Positions 1 through 13,800 are shown, counted from the stretch's first letter. The stretch is DNA of 64,000 bases from Hyalella azteca (GCF_000764305.2 NW_025934864.1:1-64000); one strand, 5' to 3'. The notes: generated by a model not told the origin, from the sequence alone. Program-made: numbers and translations.

Positions 1-739
1 TTATAGAAGTCTCACTGATTTGATCGGTTCTTCTTGCTATTATTCGCAGTTTGAATTCTGTATGAAAGACATCATGTACCTTTATAAATATATGCCTATT
101 TAAAAAAACTAAATTAATTTACTAAACAGTATTTCCAGGTTACCATTGAAACTTTTCCGTCATAATCTTTGTAATTCAAATGGTGGTTATCTTGATTAAA
201 ATAGTTTTAACTGCTGTTGAGTTAGTTGTTGGTAAAGAACATGTATCTGCACTTTTAAATTATAGATTATATAGAAGACTTCAAAATGTGCATGGTTTGC
301 TCATATGTGCTGTACATGTGGGCTTTTGATGGGAGACGTACGGCAAGACCTAGAAAGAATCGCATTGCTTAAAACATGTAGTGTTTACATGGCGAGCCCA
401 TGTGATTGACGTGTGGGCCCTTGCGAGAAACCTACTGGACCCAGCATGCAGCTGCCATATGACGGCAACCTTAGAGGGAGATGGACCTGATGTATGGTGG
501 AAATATAGGCCCATGAATTGAACCATGTTGGGCCAATTCAACACTGATCATGTAGCCACAATATGACAAGCACATGGTTTTACCATGTATGAGGTATATT
601 GGCCCTATGTAGAAATCATGTGATTTCTACGTGGCCTAGCTGGGCAGAATTTTCACAAAAACCATGGGGCTGCCATATGGCATTTTCACATGTGGCCCAT
701 ATTGTCATGCCACTTGGGACCAACATGGGCCCCTTTGAA
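1..739. repeat. Degenerate repetitive AT/CATG-rich stretch, no gene seen
   Basis: From about 290 to 720 the words catgtgg, gggccca and gccatatg recur at irregular spacing of roughly 50-60 bases, as in an old, diverged tandem repeat. Bases 1-290 show nothing I can name. No open frame here looks coding. Confidence 0.4.
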
Positions 740-929
740 AATTGTTACTAGGGATCCTGCGCCACACGTCCGCTATCCTGCGCATGCGTCCAACTTGGAG
801 TGTTTGTCTGCGCTAATGAAGGCGCAGGCTGGCGACCAGCACGAATTCCCACGACTGCTGCGGGATTTATCGGCGTTTCAAAGATGGCCACTTCGTGGGA
901 CTGCTTGGCCGTTACGCATTAAGCCGAAA
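740..929 (+). CDS. Possible plus-strand exon in front of a 24-bp array
   Basis: From about 751 the plus strand is open and GC-rich, with a varied, protein-like composition (for example SALMKAQAGDQHEFPRLLRD), unlike the pure repeat that follows. A TACTAG acceptor-like site lies near 748, and the downstream array starts with TTG|GTGGCG donor-like copies. I recognise no family. It could equally be a decayed transposon fragment. Start, end and strand are uncertain. Confidence 0.25.
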
Positions 930-1747
930 CTGCTCTTGGTGGCGGGTCTCCAGCTGCTCATGGTGGCAGGTCTCCAGCTGCTCTTGGTGGTGGGTCTCCA
1001 GCTGCTCTTGGTGGCGGGTCTCCTGCTGCTCTTGGTGGTGGGTCTCCTGCTGCTCATGGTGGCGGGTCTCCAGCTGCTCTTGGTGGCGGGTCTCCAGCTG
1101 CTCTTGGTGGCAGGTCTCCAGCTGCTCCAACTGCTTTTGGTCGCAGGTCTCCAGCTGCTCTTAGTGGCGGGTCTCCTGCTGCTCTTGGTGGCGGGTCTCC
1201 AGCTGCTCTTGGTGGTGGTTCTCCAGCTGCTCTTGGTGGCGGGTCTCCAGCTGCTCCAGCTGCTCTTGGTCGCAGGTCTCCAGCTGCTCTTAGTGGCGGG
1301 TCTCCTTCTGCTCTTGGTGGCGGGTCTCCAGCTGCTCTTGGTGGCGGGTCTCCAGCTACTCTTGGTGGCGGGTCTCCAGCTGCTCTTGGTGACGGGTCTC
1401 CAGCTGCTCTTGGTCGCAGGTCTCCAGCTGCTCTTGGTCGCAGGTCACCAGCTGCTCTTGGTGGCAGGTCTCCAGCTGCTCTTAGTGGCAGGTCTCCAGC
1501 TGCTCTTGGTCGCAGGTCTCCAGCTGCTCTTGGTAGTGGGTCTCCAGCTGCTTTTGGCCGCAGGTCTCCAGCATCTTTTGGTACCAGCTGCTCTTGGTGG
1601 CGGGTCTCCAGCTGCTCTTGGTGGCGGGTCTCCAGCTGCTCTTGGTGGCAGGTCTCCAGCTGCTCTTGGTGGCGGGTCTCCTGCTGTTCTTGGTGGCGGG
1701 ACTCCAGCTGCTCTTGGTGGCGGGACTCCAGCTGCTCTTGGTTGTGA
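930..1747. repeat. 24-bp minisatellite, about 33 copies
   Basis: The unit is about 24 bp (ctgctcttggtggcgggtct plus ccag), imperfect, with some 12-15 bp insertions such as cagctgctccaactg. Because 24 is divisible by three it leaves long open frames on both strands: LLLVAGLQ octapeptides on plus and QLETRHQE-type octapeptides on minus. These frames are by-products of the repeat. Each unit holds a TTG|GTGGCG donor-like word and a TCTCCAG acceptor-like word on the plus strand. Confidence 0.9.
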
Positions 1748-2469
1748 GGCTGACAGTGCACTTTTATTAAGATTATGCGTAGTTAATAATGCTCAACACA
1801 TTGAAAACGTTGCACTTCTAGAAAATGCTATTCATTACATTACTCGAAAATGTTATTCATTCAACAGCTGTCATCCACGGCTCATTGAACGCCCATGAAT
1901 CAAAGTCAATACTTTCTAGCGAAACCTTTTTCATTTAAACTGATTTGAAAAGTTAGAAGATTTTTTCTTGAATTCAAAAACAGCTGAGAGCCTCTCTGAC
2001 CTCTACAGCATCACTTTAAAAGTGAAACATGGCAAGTTACCTGCTGTGGCGTTTCTTTATAATTGACGTTAGGAGAACAATATAATACGGCTTTATACCC
2101 GAGGGAAATAGTAGCAAATTTACAACGGAAAACGATTCAGATAAATTTTCACAGAGCTGTAGAACTTTCGTTCAATTCTTAAAATATTTCATTTAATTGT
2201 TCTGAGGATAAATGTGAGGTTATCAAGAGAACAAATATCAAGTTTCGTTGTGAGGCAATATGAAGCCAAGGTCTCGTGAGTGGGGCAGATTACGAACTCC
2301 AATGAAGGCCGTCGTGATGAGTGAAGTTATAACGTCATAAACGTCGTTATGACGTCGTCAACGTTCATGTCAAGGCCTTAAACTTCTTTTGATGTCGTTG
2401 ACGTGCATTTCACTTCATGAACATCCATACTACATCACGGCAGTTCTTTTGTAATTTTGGAAACATCGA

Positions 2470-2808
2470 TATACATGTCGTGCCGAAATCGCGGAATTGC
2501 CGATTCCATGGAATCTGCAGCCAGTTTGCCGAATCTGTAGAATCAGCATTTTTTACTTTAGAAATTTAGGGTTAGGACAGTCAGCCAATTTTTTTTTCTA
2601 AATATTTAAATATGAAGGAACTTCACCGAACTTGACCAAACCTTTGCTAACTCTAACCGTCGATTTATGTTCTAGCTCTAACTCTAATGTCCTAATCTCT
2701 GAATCAGAAACGAAATGCTCATTCTACAGATTCGGCAAGCTGGCTGCCGATTCCACAGAATCGGCAATTCCGCGATTTCGGCACTACATGTATATGACGT
2801 GTCTTGGT
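2470..2808. mobile_element. Foldback/MITE-like inverted repeat
   Basis: The left arm (about 2470-2555) and right arm (about 2722-2808) are reverse complements over some 85 bases, sharing the core tgccgaaatcgcggaattgc followed by cgattcc and gaatctgtagaat. The inner parts also partly pair (gggttaggaca against tgtcctaat). No transposase is encoded. A non-autonomous foldback element is the simplest reading. Confidence 0.7.
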
Positions 2809-4150
2809 TTTTCATATAACGTCATGAATGTACTCGCGACCTCAAGAATTCCTCATCTTCATGCACGTTATTATGACAGATTTGATTTAAGCTTTTAATT
2901 TAGGCAGAAAATTTAATACTATTCTGCTTAATGACCCACACATTGTTCAAAAACAAGAACCAAATAATTTAAAGACTACCTCTTAAAATGTGTCTAACTG
3001 TAACTATTTTCATTCAGTTCAAAGAAAAATGTTAGGCAGAGAAATTTAAGATTAATTGTAATCGCGATTTTATACAATTTCCGCATAACGTTCCCGTTTG
3101 AACCTTTAGTAACCAGTTTTATTTTGTACCGAAGCTTGCTTGATAATGCATTTCGCACTCGCAGTTCATATGTGTGCCTTATTTAGCAGCGAAATGTTTC
3201 AGCAAGCCAACGTGTTTCAACCTATTGTTCATAATTACTCTGATATGAAATCATTTAGCAATATCTTTCTTCCAAATTTTGAATTAAAATATTTAGTTGC
3301 TTGTTTTTGTATTTTCAACGTTTCAAAAAAACTTTTTGGTCCGAAGACCTTAGAAAAACTATGAGGAAACACCAGTTTTGAAATTTCACCTAAACCTATG
3401 GGTGAAGATTCATTTAAACAGAAAGTTGTGATTCGACCTTCAGAACTTCAGTGGTTTGTATCAAGCGTATCTTGCACTGAGCAACTAACACCATTTTTTG
3501 CTTCGTTGCCACTAAAGAAAGCTAATGACCAAAAGAAATAATCAAGTGATTTTAACTAATCAGTGTTTCTCTCGCTCCCGTTTATTACTTTTCAAAAGTA
3601 ATTAGTACTATCAGAAGTAATTAAGAAATTTCTTGGTACCAATTGCCAGTGAGACGCTGTCTTTGGGATGCTCTTCCAACTCCTGCGTGGAAAAACTATT
3701 TGGAAGAAAATTATTGTATGACTCATCAAATCAAATTTATTCTTCTTATTTTTCCACATGAAACTTTTAGTGATTGACTTTCTTATTTAATTTTATTTTT
3801 TTACGTTTCGTCATCATTTACATATGTAGGATAAAATATAGTGGAGCAGTTAACAAGAAAGCTCATCAAACGTCTGCTTGTTAATCTAATTATACTCTAT
3901 TTAATATATATATATTGAAAGGAACTCAGATAGATTTTTATTTCGGCCACGATGCAAGTTAGATTGTTAATTAGTTCAGCTGTACGGGCTTTTCTTGTAG
4001 CGAGTTTTCTTTTAATTTTAGGGGCTCTAACAATTGCAGATAAGAATACGATTCTTCAGTGAATTTAGACCAAACTATTTTTAAAAGAACAAAGTTAAGC
4101 TAAAAACAACACCCTTCAAATTTTTATTCGAAATAATAGCATTCATTTTC
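2809..4150. other. Intergenic 3' flank, nothing recognised
   Basis: AT-rich sequence downstream of the dynein gene's stop. Short open frames (3140-3364 and others) lack coding character. I see no RNA gene or transposon. Confidence 0.5.
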
Positions 4151-4154
4151 GTCG

Positions 4155-4246
4155 AGGTTTTATTAATATTTTTATTGTTATTATTATTATTATTTTATTA
4201 TTATTATTATTTTTATTATTATTATTATTATTATTATTAATATTAT
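4155..4246. repeat. (ATT)n microsatellite, may supply poly(A) signals
   Basis: Runs of att/tta triplets with a few interruptions. Read on the minus strand it contains AATAAA words about 180-270 bases past the dynein stop codon at 4426, so it could serve as the polyadenylation region. That role is inference only. Confidence 0.75.
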
Positions 4247-4425
4247 TACAAAAAATTAAACTGTACTTCCAAATACCTTCTATTCATCAACGCCACAATA
4301 ACATTCTTTTAACAACCCAAATCATCCAAAATTCCTTCAACGTCTACAAGGCAATATCCATTCACAGTGCAATGCTAAAAATAACAATAACGCTATTTAA
4401 ATAACATCCAGAGGGTTAACTATAG

Positions 4426-4557
4426 TTAAGAAGCACTGGTGAGTGCTGCAAGTTTAGTGAAGGCAGCAGAGTACTTGTAGAAGGTTGCCTGGCTGACGTC
4501 CAGCCCGTGTACGTGCAGCACGTGCACGTTGCCTGCACTGTCCCCCACCACCAGGTT
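4426..4557 (-). CDS. DNAI4: Dynein IC last exon with stop
   Basis: Forty-four codons including TAA at 4426-4428, acceptor TCACCATCACAG, phase 0. Encodes NLVVGDSAGNVHVLHVHGLD then VSQATFYKYSAAFTKLAALT and SAS. LVVGDS-G-V-V is the closing blade strand of DNAI4-type chains. Joined to the previous exon it reads TVAFTPTTR-NLVVGDSAG, as expected. Confidence 0.83.
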   Translation of the reverse strand, partial: NLVVGDSAGNVHVLHVHGLDVSQATFYKYSAAFTKLAALTSAS

Positions 4558-7500
4558 CTGTGATGGTGAATACACTGCATTATTATGCATCCTTCGTGCT
4601 TAAGGAAGGACTGGGCATGTTTATTCCAGTCTTTAAGGAAGGATTGTGTATATTCATCCCTATTCGTTAAGGAAGGATTGTGTATATTCATCCCTATTCG
4701 TTAAGGAAGGATTGTGTATATTCATCCCTATTCGTTAAGGAAGGATTGTGTATATTCATCCCTATTCGTTAAGGAAGGACTGGGCATGTTTATTCCTAGT
4801 CTTTAAGGAAGGACTGCGTATATTCATCCCCATTCGCTAAGGAAGGACTGGGCATGTTTATTCCTAGTCTTTATGGAAGGATTGTGGATATTCATCCCTA
4901 TTCGTTAAGGAAGGATTGTGTATGTTTATACTTTGTCCTTAAGGATTGATTGCGTATGTTTGTAATTTGTCCTTAAGGAAGGACTGTGCATATTCATCCT
5001 TCGTCCTTAATTAAGGAAGTGTTGTGTATGTTTATCATTAATCCTCAAAGAAGTATTATGTTTCTCAGGTGTCCTACAAGTTAATATGCATCCTAACGTG
5101 CCTAAAAAGGATTATGTGAATTCATCCTATGAGGAAGTATCATGCTAATTAGATAACATTCTTTGGTGATCAAAGTATTTACGAGACTTCGAAGCAACGC
5201 CATTAGGACTCAAAGTCACAGATAATTTCTGTTTATTATTTCGTACATTTATGTATAAAAGGGTTGCCAAATGGTCTTTTTTCCGGACAAAATCCGCGAT
5301 TTAGTTATTTTTTCAATTGCGTTAGCTGGCAAAAATTTAATGGCAGTACTTACTTATTAAATTTTAGAACGTGTGAAAACAATGAAAATGGAATTTTCAT
5401 ACCGAAACCTACAAATATATCAGTATATGTTGAGTAAAAGGCCTTTTTTGTCCACAAAGGTGGCCGTTTTTCAGGCCATGGTTACCCTGATTTATAATAC
5501 AAAATTAATAGTCATTCAGACTTTTCAGAACTGGACCTCAATGTTATCTTAATTTAGTTCCTTTGACCTACTCAAAATTTATGTGTCTTCCATGAGATTA
5601 TATGACTTATAGCATATTCTTTTGCAATCTTATTAATGATATAATGTAGTCGTTGAAAAGCGATATATTTTGTGGAAGAAGTGAAATCAGTTCTATTCAC
5701 CGCGTTGAAGCTGGTATTTTACGTGGCTCTTGGATTTCAGAATAGAGAATGGATTTCAGTTAAATATGTTATTATATTAAATGTTTACATTGCTAAAAAA
5801 TTACAATGGATTATACATGAGCTGTGCCGTGTTCCAGCGTAATATTTTCAATCTGCTCAGTAATAACCAAAACTACCACTCGCGTTTAAACTTAAATTCA
5901 TGCACTCAAAAAATTCTAAAGACTTCATGTCATTAAACTTACTATTAATTCCTCCTAAGAACTTCGTACGTGAATTCCCCCTCTGTCGGAAAAACTAATT
6001 TCAAGTTCATTAATATGCAAAAAACTTTTCTTTTATTTATTAAGAAGACGCAATAGTTTTAATTAACACGAGGGAGCCTCGCTTGTTCAATCAATCCTCT
6101 AGAAACATATAAGTTTGTAAGTGTGGGCAGTGTTTAAATTGATTTGATGTTTAAATTAATTTAAAGATCTTAGGGCAGGAATTATGACAAAGTAAAATAT
6201 CATAAGAACTTCTATTCAGATTAAAAAAATCTGGATGCACATACGGAAGCAGGTTTTATATGATGAGGACGAAAAAATCACTATTTATTAGACAAATACA
6301 TTCATCCGGTATAGAAACATATTTTCCTTTATCTCTGCAAGCAAAATTCCCTTTCAAATTGAAGGTAAGTATTGAGAATATTTACTCTCGCGTCAAATTA
6401 TTTTACCTTGAATAAGCCTTTTAAAAATCCGTAATATTTCGATAATTTGGACGCTGGCACCAAGCTAATGACAACATAGAAATTATTCAACGCAACTAAA
6501 AACCAATTTGAGGTTCAGATGTCAAGTGCCGCAGACAACCGAGACTTCCATTAAAAGCGTTGGCTGCTCAATGGGCGACCCCATTAGCGTATAATTATAG
6601 AGTTCCATTATTGCATTATTCAAGACCGCGGGTCTTAATGCGGACATTTTAGCTCTTAATGCACGGATCTCATGTTAATGCCCGCTCTCTTGTAATAGAA
6701 AGCCAACAGGGCAAGAACCTGGGCCATGTAATGGTATCGGTGTTGCTATATTATTATAATATAATAGTTATATTATCAACAATATTATAACATTATCATA
6801 TTATATTATCATAACTATATAATAGTTATTATTATCAACAAATAGTTATATTTGCTGCAGCAAAACTATTTAGTCACCCAGCAAGCGAACTATGATAACG
6901 CAATAATTTCTTCAATGTGAAGGTCTCATGTGACGGGGCAGACTTTAGACAGTGTCTGGGGCGAGTGAATTACAGACCTCGATGGAGGGTGAAGACTTTA
7001 GACCATCACTGCTGTGTGTTACCTACAGACCTCTACTCCAACTTTAGGACTGTAGACTCTCCCTAGATATTGTAATGTACAGACCTCTCCTTCATTTTGA
7101 AGACTTTAGATCATCACTGCTGTGTGTTGTCTACAGACCTCTGCTCCAGCTTTAATGATTGTAAACTCTCCCTAGAGTGTGTAATGTATAGACTTCTCCT
7201 TCATTTTGACGACTATGAACCATAACTGCATTATATATTCTATAGACCATTGCCCCGCTTGGAAAATTGCAAATTTTCTTTTAGTGTAAGAAGAGCAGAC
7301 CTCTGATGTGTACAGACTACTACAGACCTTTCTTATAGTTAACAAAGTACAGACCAATTATTTTCAGCTGAACATACTTCACCCAACGCAAGGTTATGGT
7401 TCTAGTAAAAACATGAGAGTTCGCGACTCTATAATTTGAATAAAATAAGCGGGCTGCATAGAGTTGAAGCAGGGTTGACAGGTGCCTAGAGAACGGCCAG

Positions 7501-7773
7501 CACTCGATCAAAAAAATGCCAAATAAGGCCCACAATTTTCTTTTTGCCAATAAATTTGTAGGTGGCGCTGCCAAAAAATTCAATTTGACCTAATTTATAC
7601 TTAGTAAAATACAGTAAGTACCGCCACCATAATTTTTCTGCCGGCCAACGCAACTGAAATAAAAACCATATCACGGAATTTGTCCGAAAATACGCTCATC
7701 TGGAACAACTTACTGGAAATGTGCTTGAGAGTAACATATAACTTTTAAACATCAGTAATAACTGCTACAAGTA

Positions 7774-7804
<31 letters not shown>

Positions 7805-7810
7805 TATAGG

Positions 7811-7851
<41 letters not shown>

Positions 7852-10800
7852 GCGTCAGAAGATGTCATGTTCAGATGTCTGTGCTGGCCACGCCTGGCAA
7901 GGCAGGTCCGCTGAACAGGGTTTCGGTCATCAAGACTCGTGTCAAAGACCAAGCACTCTGTTAACCTGAGCTTAATATTTTACCAACATATAGATATTAT
8001 TTCAAAAATATTACGATAAGACCAGCAACTCACTTAAAAATTATGGTTGAATTTAGCAATTCTCCACAAATTTGGGACGGCCATCGATAATCCACCGAAG
8101 ACTACTTGAGGGACAATAATCTATGAATTTTAACCAAAAATTTAAAAGCAAGGATTAAACCACAAATGTTCATATCTTTATGGAAAACGTTTCGGAGTCC
8201 AGCTCCATCGTCAGTTCGTAGAATCTATAATTTACATAGAAAGTCACAAATTAGTACAATTGAAAGCACAAAAAAAAAAACACAATTAAAAACCTAAACT
8301 TACAAGTACCAGGGCACAAAACCTATCTATTCACAATTTCAAGAGGATAGGAGCTACCAGCTGAATTTAAACTGGGCCTAAGTTTAAAAATGTACAATGA
8401 TTCTAAAATACGCAAATCTGAAGTACCGGAGGTGGAAGCTAACACTCTAAAGTCACTGTCAGAAACAGGGAGTGTCCCTGTTTCTGACAGTGACTTTAGA
8501 GTGTTAGCTTCCACCTCCGGTACTTCAGATTTGCGTATTTTAGAATCATTGTACATTTTTAAACTTAGGCCCAGTTTAAATTCAGCTGGTAGCTCCTATC
8601 CTCTTGAAATTGTGAATAGATAGGTTTTGTGCCCTGGTACTTGTAAGTTTAGGTTTTTAATTGTGTTTTTTTGTGCTTTCAATTGTACTAATTTGTGACT
8701 TTCTATGTAAATTATAGATTCTACGAACTGACGATGGAGCTGGACTCCGAAACGTTTTCCATAAAGATATGAACATTTGTGGTTTAATCCTTGCTTTTAA
8801 ATTTTTGGTTAACTTGCGATTTAAGCAAATAAGTGACATCAATTCTATGAATTTTATCCTATATTAATACAATAGTCAAATGACGTCGTTAATACATAGT
8901 AAAATGAATATGTCAATAAAAAAGCTATTATGATATCTGCTTGAAGGAACAATTGCGTAATATAAATGCGATTTTTTTCCTGCAATCGATCGAACTTGAA
9001 AGCTTCAATTTAACTTGAATAATTCCAGTTTGATGCTCCAAATGATAACGACTTAAAATTGCTCATTTTTTGACACATCATAGATTTTAAATGTATGGCT
9101 TTCCTAAGCAAGATATAATATCTTAATCAATCTTTTATCTATATCTTGTTTCTGATATTATGCTATATAATATAAGATCATTTTTATATTAAAAGTTGAA
9201 AGCTGCGCAAGTCTAATTAATGTAAGTTCATTTCCTTGCATTTAAATGACTGAGAATCTGCATGGAGATTAAAATCCCCTCAAAAACAGTAAATTCAGAT
9301 TAAATTCCATTCATGTCATGCGGCTAACTGTTTTACATTATTAACTCAACGTTTATAAATTTTTGACGAACATTGTAATTACCAATATTTGTACAGAATT
9401 ATTCAAAAGAAATAATTTTTAATTTATTTCCATTTCATTACGGTTCTATAGTCCACGTAGTGTCTGCAGTTTCATTTCAGACTACACTAATATTAATAGC
9501 CCTTCAATATTACAGTATATTGAAGTATAACCATTATATTTTCAAATGTGTTTATGTGTTTTCTCACCGAAAACAATAATTAACTTAAGCTAAACTCCAT
9601 TCAGCCCCCATGCTGCCCTGCAGAAATCCTGTTAAACATATCGGAATAATACGAGTTTTATAGGCGGCCACCGCCTATTCGGCCGTGATTCATTATACTG
9701 TACTTCAAGGCAAGTAAATCACGACTAAAATTTTCATTCTTCGAGAAACTTCAAGTCGAGGAGATCATCAAGAACCTGAAGCGTTCTATGCAAATAGCAA
9801 CTTCAGAACTTCTGCCGAAAAATTATGCGTTTAAAAGAAAAATGTCCTTGAACATAAAACGATGTGGATTTATTTAGGCGACGCAATGTCTGTCAATCAC
9901 ACTTTTATTTAGCGGAAAATTGACGCTAGAAATTAAATGGATGTTGTGCCGTGGCATTTTTTGCATCGCCAGACACGGTCGAGATATAGTCAGTAAATAT
10001 TTGGAATTTGTACAGGAAATTTGTGCGCTTTTTTCAAACGAGGTAGTACTTCCTTGATGGTGTTGATATGCTTGGACAAAGTGAATGAATAGAAATTTTC
10101 GAAAAAGAATAAGTTGTTAGACTGACTTTTTTAATGGCTAGCGTTTTACTTCGATTTACCCCAAATAATTTTATATCTACATTTTTTTATATCATATTTT
10201 ATTTTGGCTAAAACTCTCCAGTTTTTTAATTTTATTGTTGAGCTTTGCTACCATACACCATGTTTATTCAATAAATTAATTTCCGTGCGGATTTAATAAA
10301 ATACCTGAACTTTATAAAATTTGGCACAATTTAGGCTTAAGTCAAAGTTTCCGCTCAGTAATAGACTGTAAATAAATATTTAATCTTTATAGTGTCAGTT
10401 TCTCGCGCTTTGCCATTTTAAAAATGTTCCTGTTCAATTTTTATTCGCTGAAGCGACCTCTCACCCGAATCAATCCTGTCTTTAGTCTTTGCAATCCTGC
10501 GTAAAAACCTCGCCTTTTACCCTGAAATCCGGCCTCGGACGGCCTTTTTATCCTAAAGCCTTACCTCTTATCAGGAAAATCTTCGCGATAGTGGCGCGTA
10601 AAATTCTCAGGTTCCTCTCATATTATATGAGGGATCAGAGCCTCTTTGTGTCTCCATCATATTATATGAGGGATCAGAACCTCTTTATATCTCAGTCATA
10701 TTAATTGAGAGATCAGAACCTCTTGGAACCTCCATCATATTATTTGAGGGATCAGAACTTCTTTGTGTCTCAGTCATATTATTTGAGGGATGAGAACCTC

Positions 10801-13800
10801 TTCATGTCTCCATCATATTATTTGAGGGATCAGAACCTCTTCATGTGTCCGTTATATTATTTGAAAGATGAGAACCTCTTCGTCTGTCCATTATCCGCCA
10901 GAGGGGAAGTGAGTGGTCGGTAAAAGGACATGGAAATTGTCACTCGCTGTCCTGCCAAAGTGACTCGGAGAAAAGAGAGGCGCCGTTTTAAAATTTGAAT
11001 GTCGGAGTTTAAATGGCTTTGGGTGCGACTCTAGAACGACCTAGAGTGGTTCGGAGGTAAACTCAATCCAGCGGCAGATGCAAATTTTTGCCTTTCGATT
11101 TGAACAGAAAAAATAGCAGTGAAGAACGAAAAACGAGGCTGCGAGCAAATGACTGCTAAAAGTTCCTGCTTAAAACAAATGCTAAAAATTTAAAAGCGAA
11201 GAAAACTCCACATATATTCAACATGTCTTGATTGAAAACGTTTTCGAAAGAGAAGTATATTAGTGTGGAGTTTACTTCGCTTTTATATATGCAGTGAATT
11301 TGCGATTAAATAAATCTAGTGACATAAAGACGAATGCTCATTTCATGAACAACATGGCACAAACTATCGAAATTAATTACACTGTCCTTGAGTTTAACTA
11401 TAATCGTAACAAAGCACGCAGTGTTGAATTTTGTCGGAATTGATTCGCGTCGAAAAGTTTAACGGTGAATTGCAATTGACCGAACCACATCGTGATTGTC
11501 TGAATATCGGAACAAGGGATACAGAGAAAATTACTACTGTTCGAATGAAGTTCAATTTAAAATCAAGAATAATAAGAAAAAATATAAATATGTTTTATAT
11601 TTTTGAAATCTGGGTATATGTGTGTTTGTTAAGAGTCGCCATTCCCATAGTTTATAAGCAATATAGCTATATTATTCGTACTTTTTATAAAAAAAAGAAT
11701 AAATTTTAATATAATTTAAGCATTAGTAACATTATTCTGAGAGAAAACGAAGCCTGATAAAACAATGTAGAGAAAAACGCTGTATAGCCCAGGTAAAATA
11801 ATAATAAATTTTTTGTGTAGACATTTAAGCAAATTATTGAGACATCGCGGTTGCTCCACCGACACTTGGAATCTTTTCCTAATTGTAAATTGCATCAATT
11901 TTGCGCCAGTTTACTTCATATTCATTACATTTTTGAAAAAAGTTTATAGCTGCATTTTTCATATACTGCTACGCAATTTCGATGTTTTCATATTTTTTCA
12001 TTCTTTTATACATATACTTATTTATTTATACAATTTTGCACATAAATTGAAATACTAATACATATTTTGGTAATTGTTTTATTAATTTTTATGTAAATTT
12101 GAGCGATTTTGTTCCCTATCAAGAAATTTTACCTAAAAGTACGGACTCTCCGCTCCGGAAACTTTCGTAAGCCTTTAACGAGCGGCCGGCAGAACAGGTA
12201 AGGGTAAAAACTCCCGAAAGTTGCGCCATAAAAAGTAACTGTGCAATTAGTGATGAGCCATAGTTTGCAGCAGTCGGCTATTTTACCCTGAACAAACTTA
12301 AAAAAATTCGCAAAATTTTGTTTAGTTTGAGGCACTGAAATAAAAATTATAAGGTCAAAACCATTCAAAACTCGTATCGAAAAACCATGCCAAGCTCAGG
12401 ATTTTCGCTGAAACTCAATACGAAAATAGCAATCAAGAATGTTTGCAATAAGTGTTCCCCTGACGATAAGAATACCGTTAAAGAACAGTATATGAGTACG
12501 AGATGGCAAACTGATGAAATTTGAACGTTATTCGAGGAACAAAATTATAACTCTTTGAACATTTTGAAGCGTTGAGGTTTTTTATGCATTTTGAAAATGG
12601 AATTAAGGTATTTTCCTGAAATTTTAATTACTCGGAGCTGAATTAATGCGCAGCTGCCGCACACGAAACAATTTTTTTCATTAAACTCTTAAAAGATAAA
12701 TCTCTTATTCATCACCCAAAAAGAGAAGCTACTTTTTAAACTCGTGCGATAGAAGTGAACGACTCGAATAATTTAGTAAAATTTGGCTGTGCTAGTAAAT
12801 TAATTCGAATTCATTCCACCTTCTATCAAGGAAGATTCATTGAAAGAAAAACCAGATAAATGTGAACCGGAAAAGTTGGGGCCATTACGCATACTGGTTC
12901 ACTGCACGAAAGTTTATTTCTTGTCCAAAATTTTTCGGTTCCTTAACTAGCGTTACAATTCATGTCCCTATGTCAAATGTGTAGCATCCAGTGCCCTAGT
13001 TCACCGTTCAATGTCTTCCTTCACCACGATCTTTTTCCTGGTTCTTCGCACAATGTCTTAGGTTCAACGCTCAGTATCGGGGTTCACCGCTCAATGTCCA
13101 GCATCACTACCGTAAGTCCTGGTTCACGTCTTAGGGCTACGCAAGCCACTCATGCAATGTCCAGGTTCGGTCCTAAGCCTTGCTCAAGTTTCCGGTTCAC
13201 AGCCGAATTTCTTGGTTCACCGCTCACTATCCTGGTTTACCAAGTAACACTATATGGTTCGCAACCCAATCTTCCATCGCATCTCCGACTGCTCTGGCGC
13301 ACAAGAGTTCTGTCAAACTTTCAACTTTGCATCCAAATCAATGAGTGAGAAGACGATAAGGTCCAAGTTCAGATGAGTTACAAATATACTGAACTCATTA
13401 GGCTGCACCATGAGTAGCTCTTTGGTATCCTTGGCATTTGTTTCGAGCGTAGCATTCCCAGGCCACGAGAGATCACCGCCTCTGATTATCGCTCATTCGC
13501 CCTCATTTGGGCCACCTGATGCACGATGCTGTTGCTTGCTTCTCGCCGCTGGTAGTGTTGCAGGGGAGGTCGATCTGATATTGTGCCCAGGAACACGTCC
13601 AGTCGTCTCTTGAAGGTCTCCAGGGTGAACTCCCCCTCTCTTAGATCCTTTGGTAGGACGTTAAATAGCCTCGGCCTTGCCACGGAAAGTGATCCTTCCC
13701 GCAGGGATAGAAATCTGAGTGCAGATCTGTTACGTAGTTGCAGATCTTGCACAGTCTCACCCTTTTCTCGTTGTGATGTGTCTCAATCCTGAATGTCTCG

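Noticed and set aside
690..1898. 402-residue open frame
   Set aside because: Mostly LLLVAGLQ repeats from a 24-bp array; the opposite strand is open as well, so its openness says nothing about coding.
7752..7952. Poly-Ser minus-strand frame
   Set aside because: CTG trinucleotide repeat; no splice sites or neighbouring exons support coding.
8323..8623. Two identical small genes on opposite strands
   Set aside because: The two arms of a transposon palindrome, not independent genes.
10616..10890. CRISPR-like regular array
   Set aside because: Units are contiguous with no unique spacers, and the context is eukaryotic.
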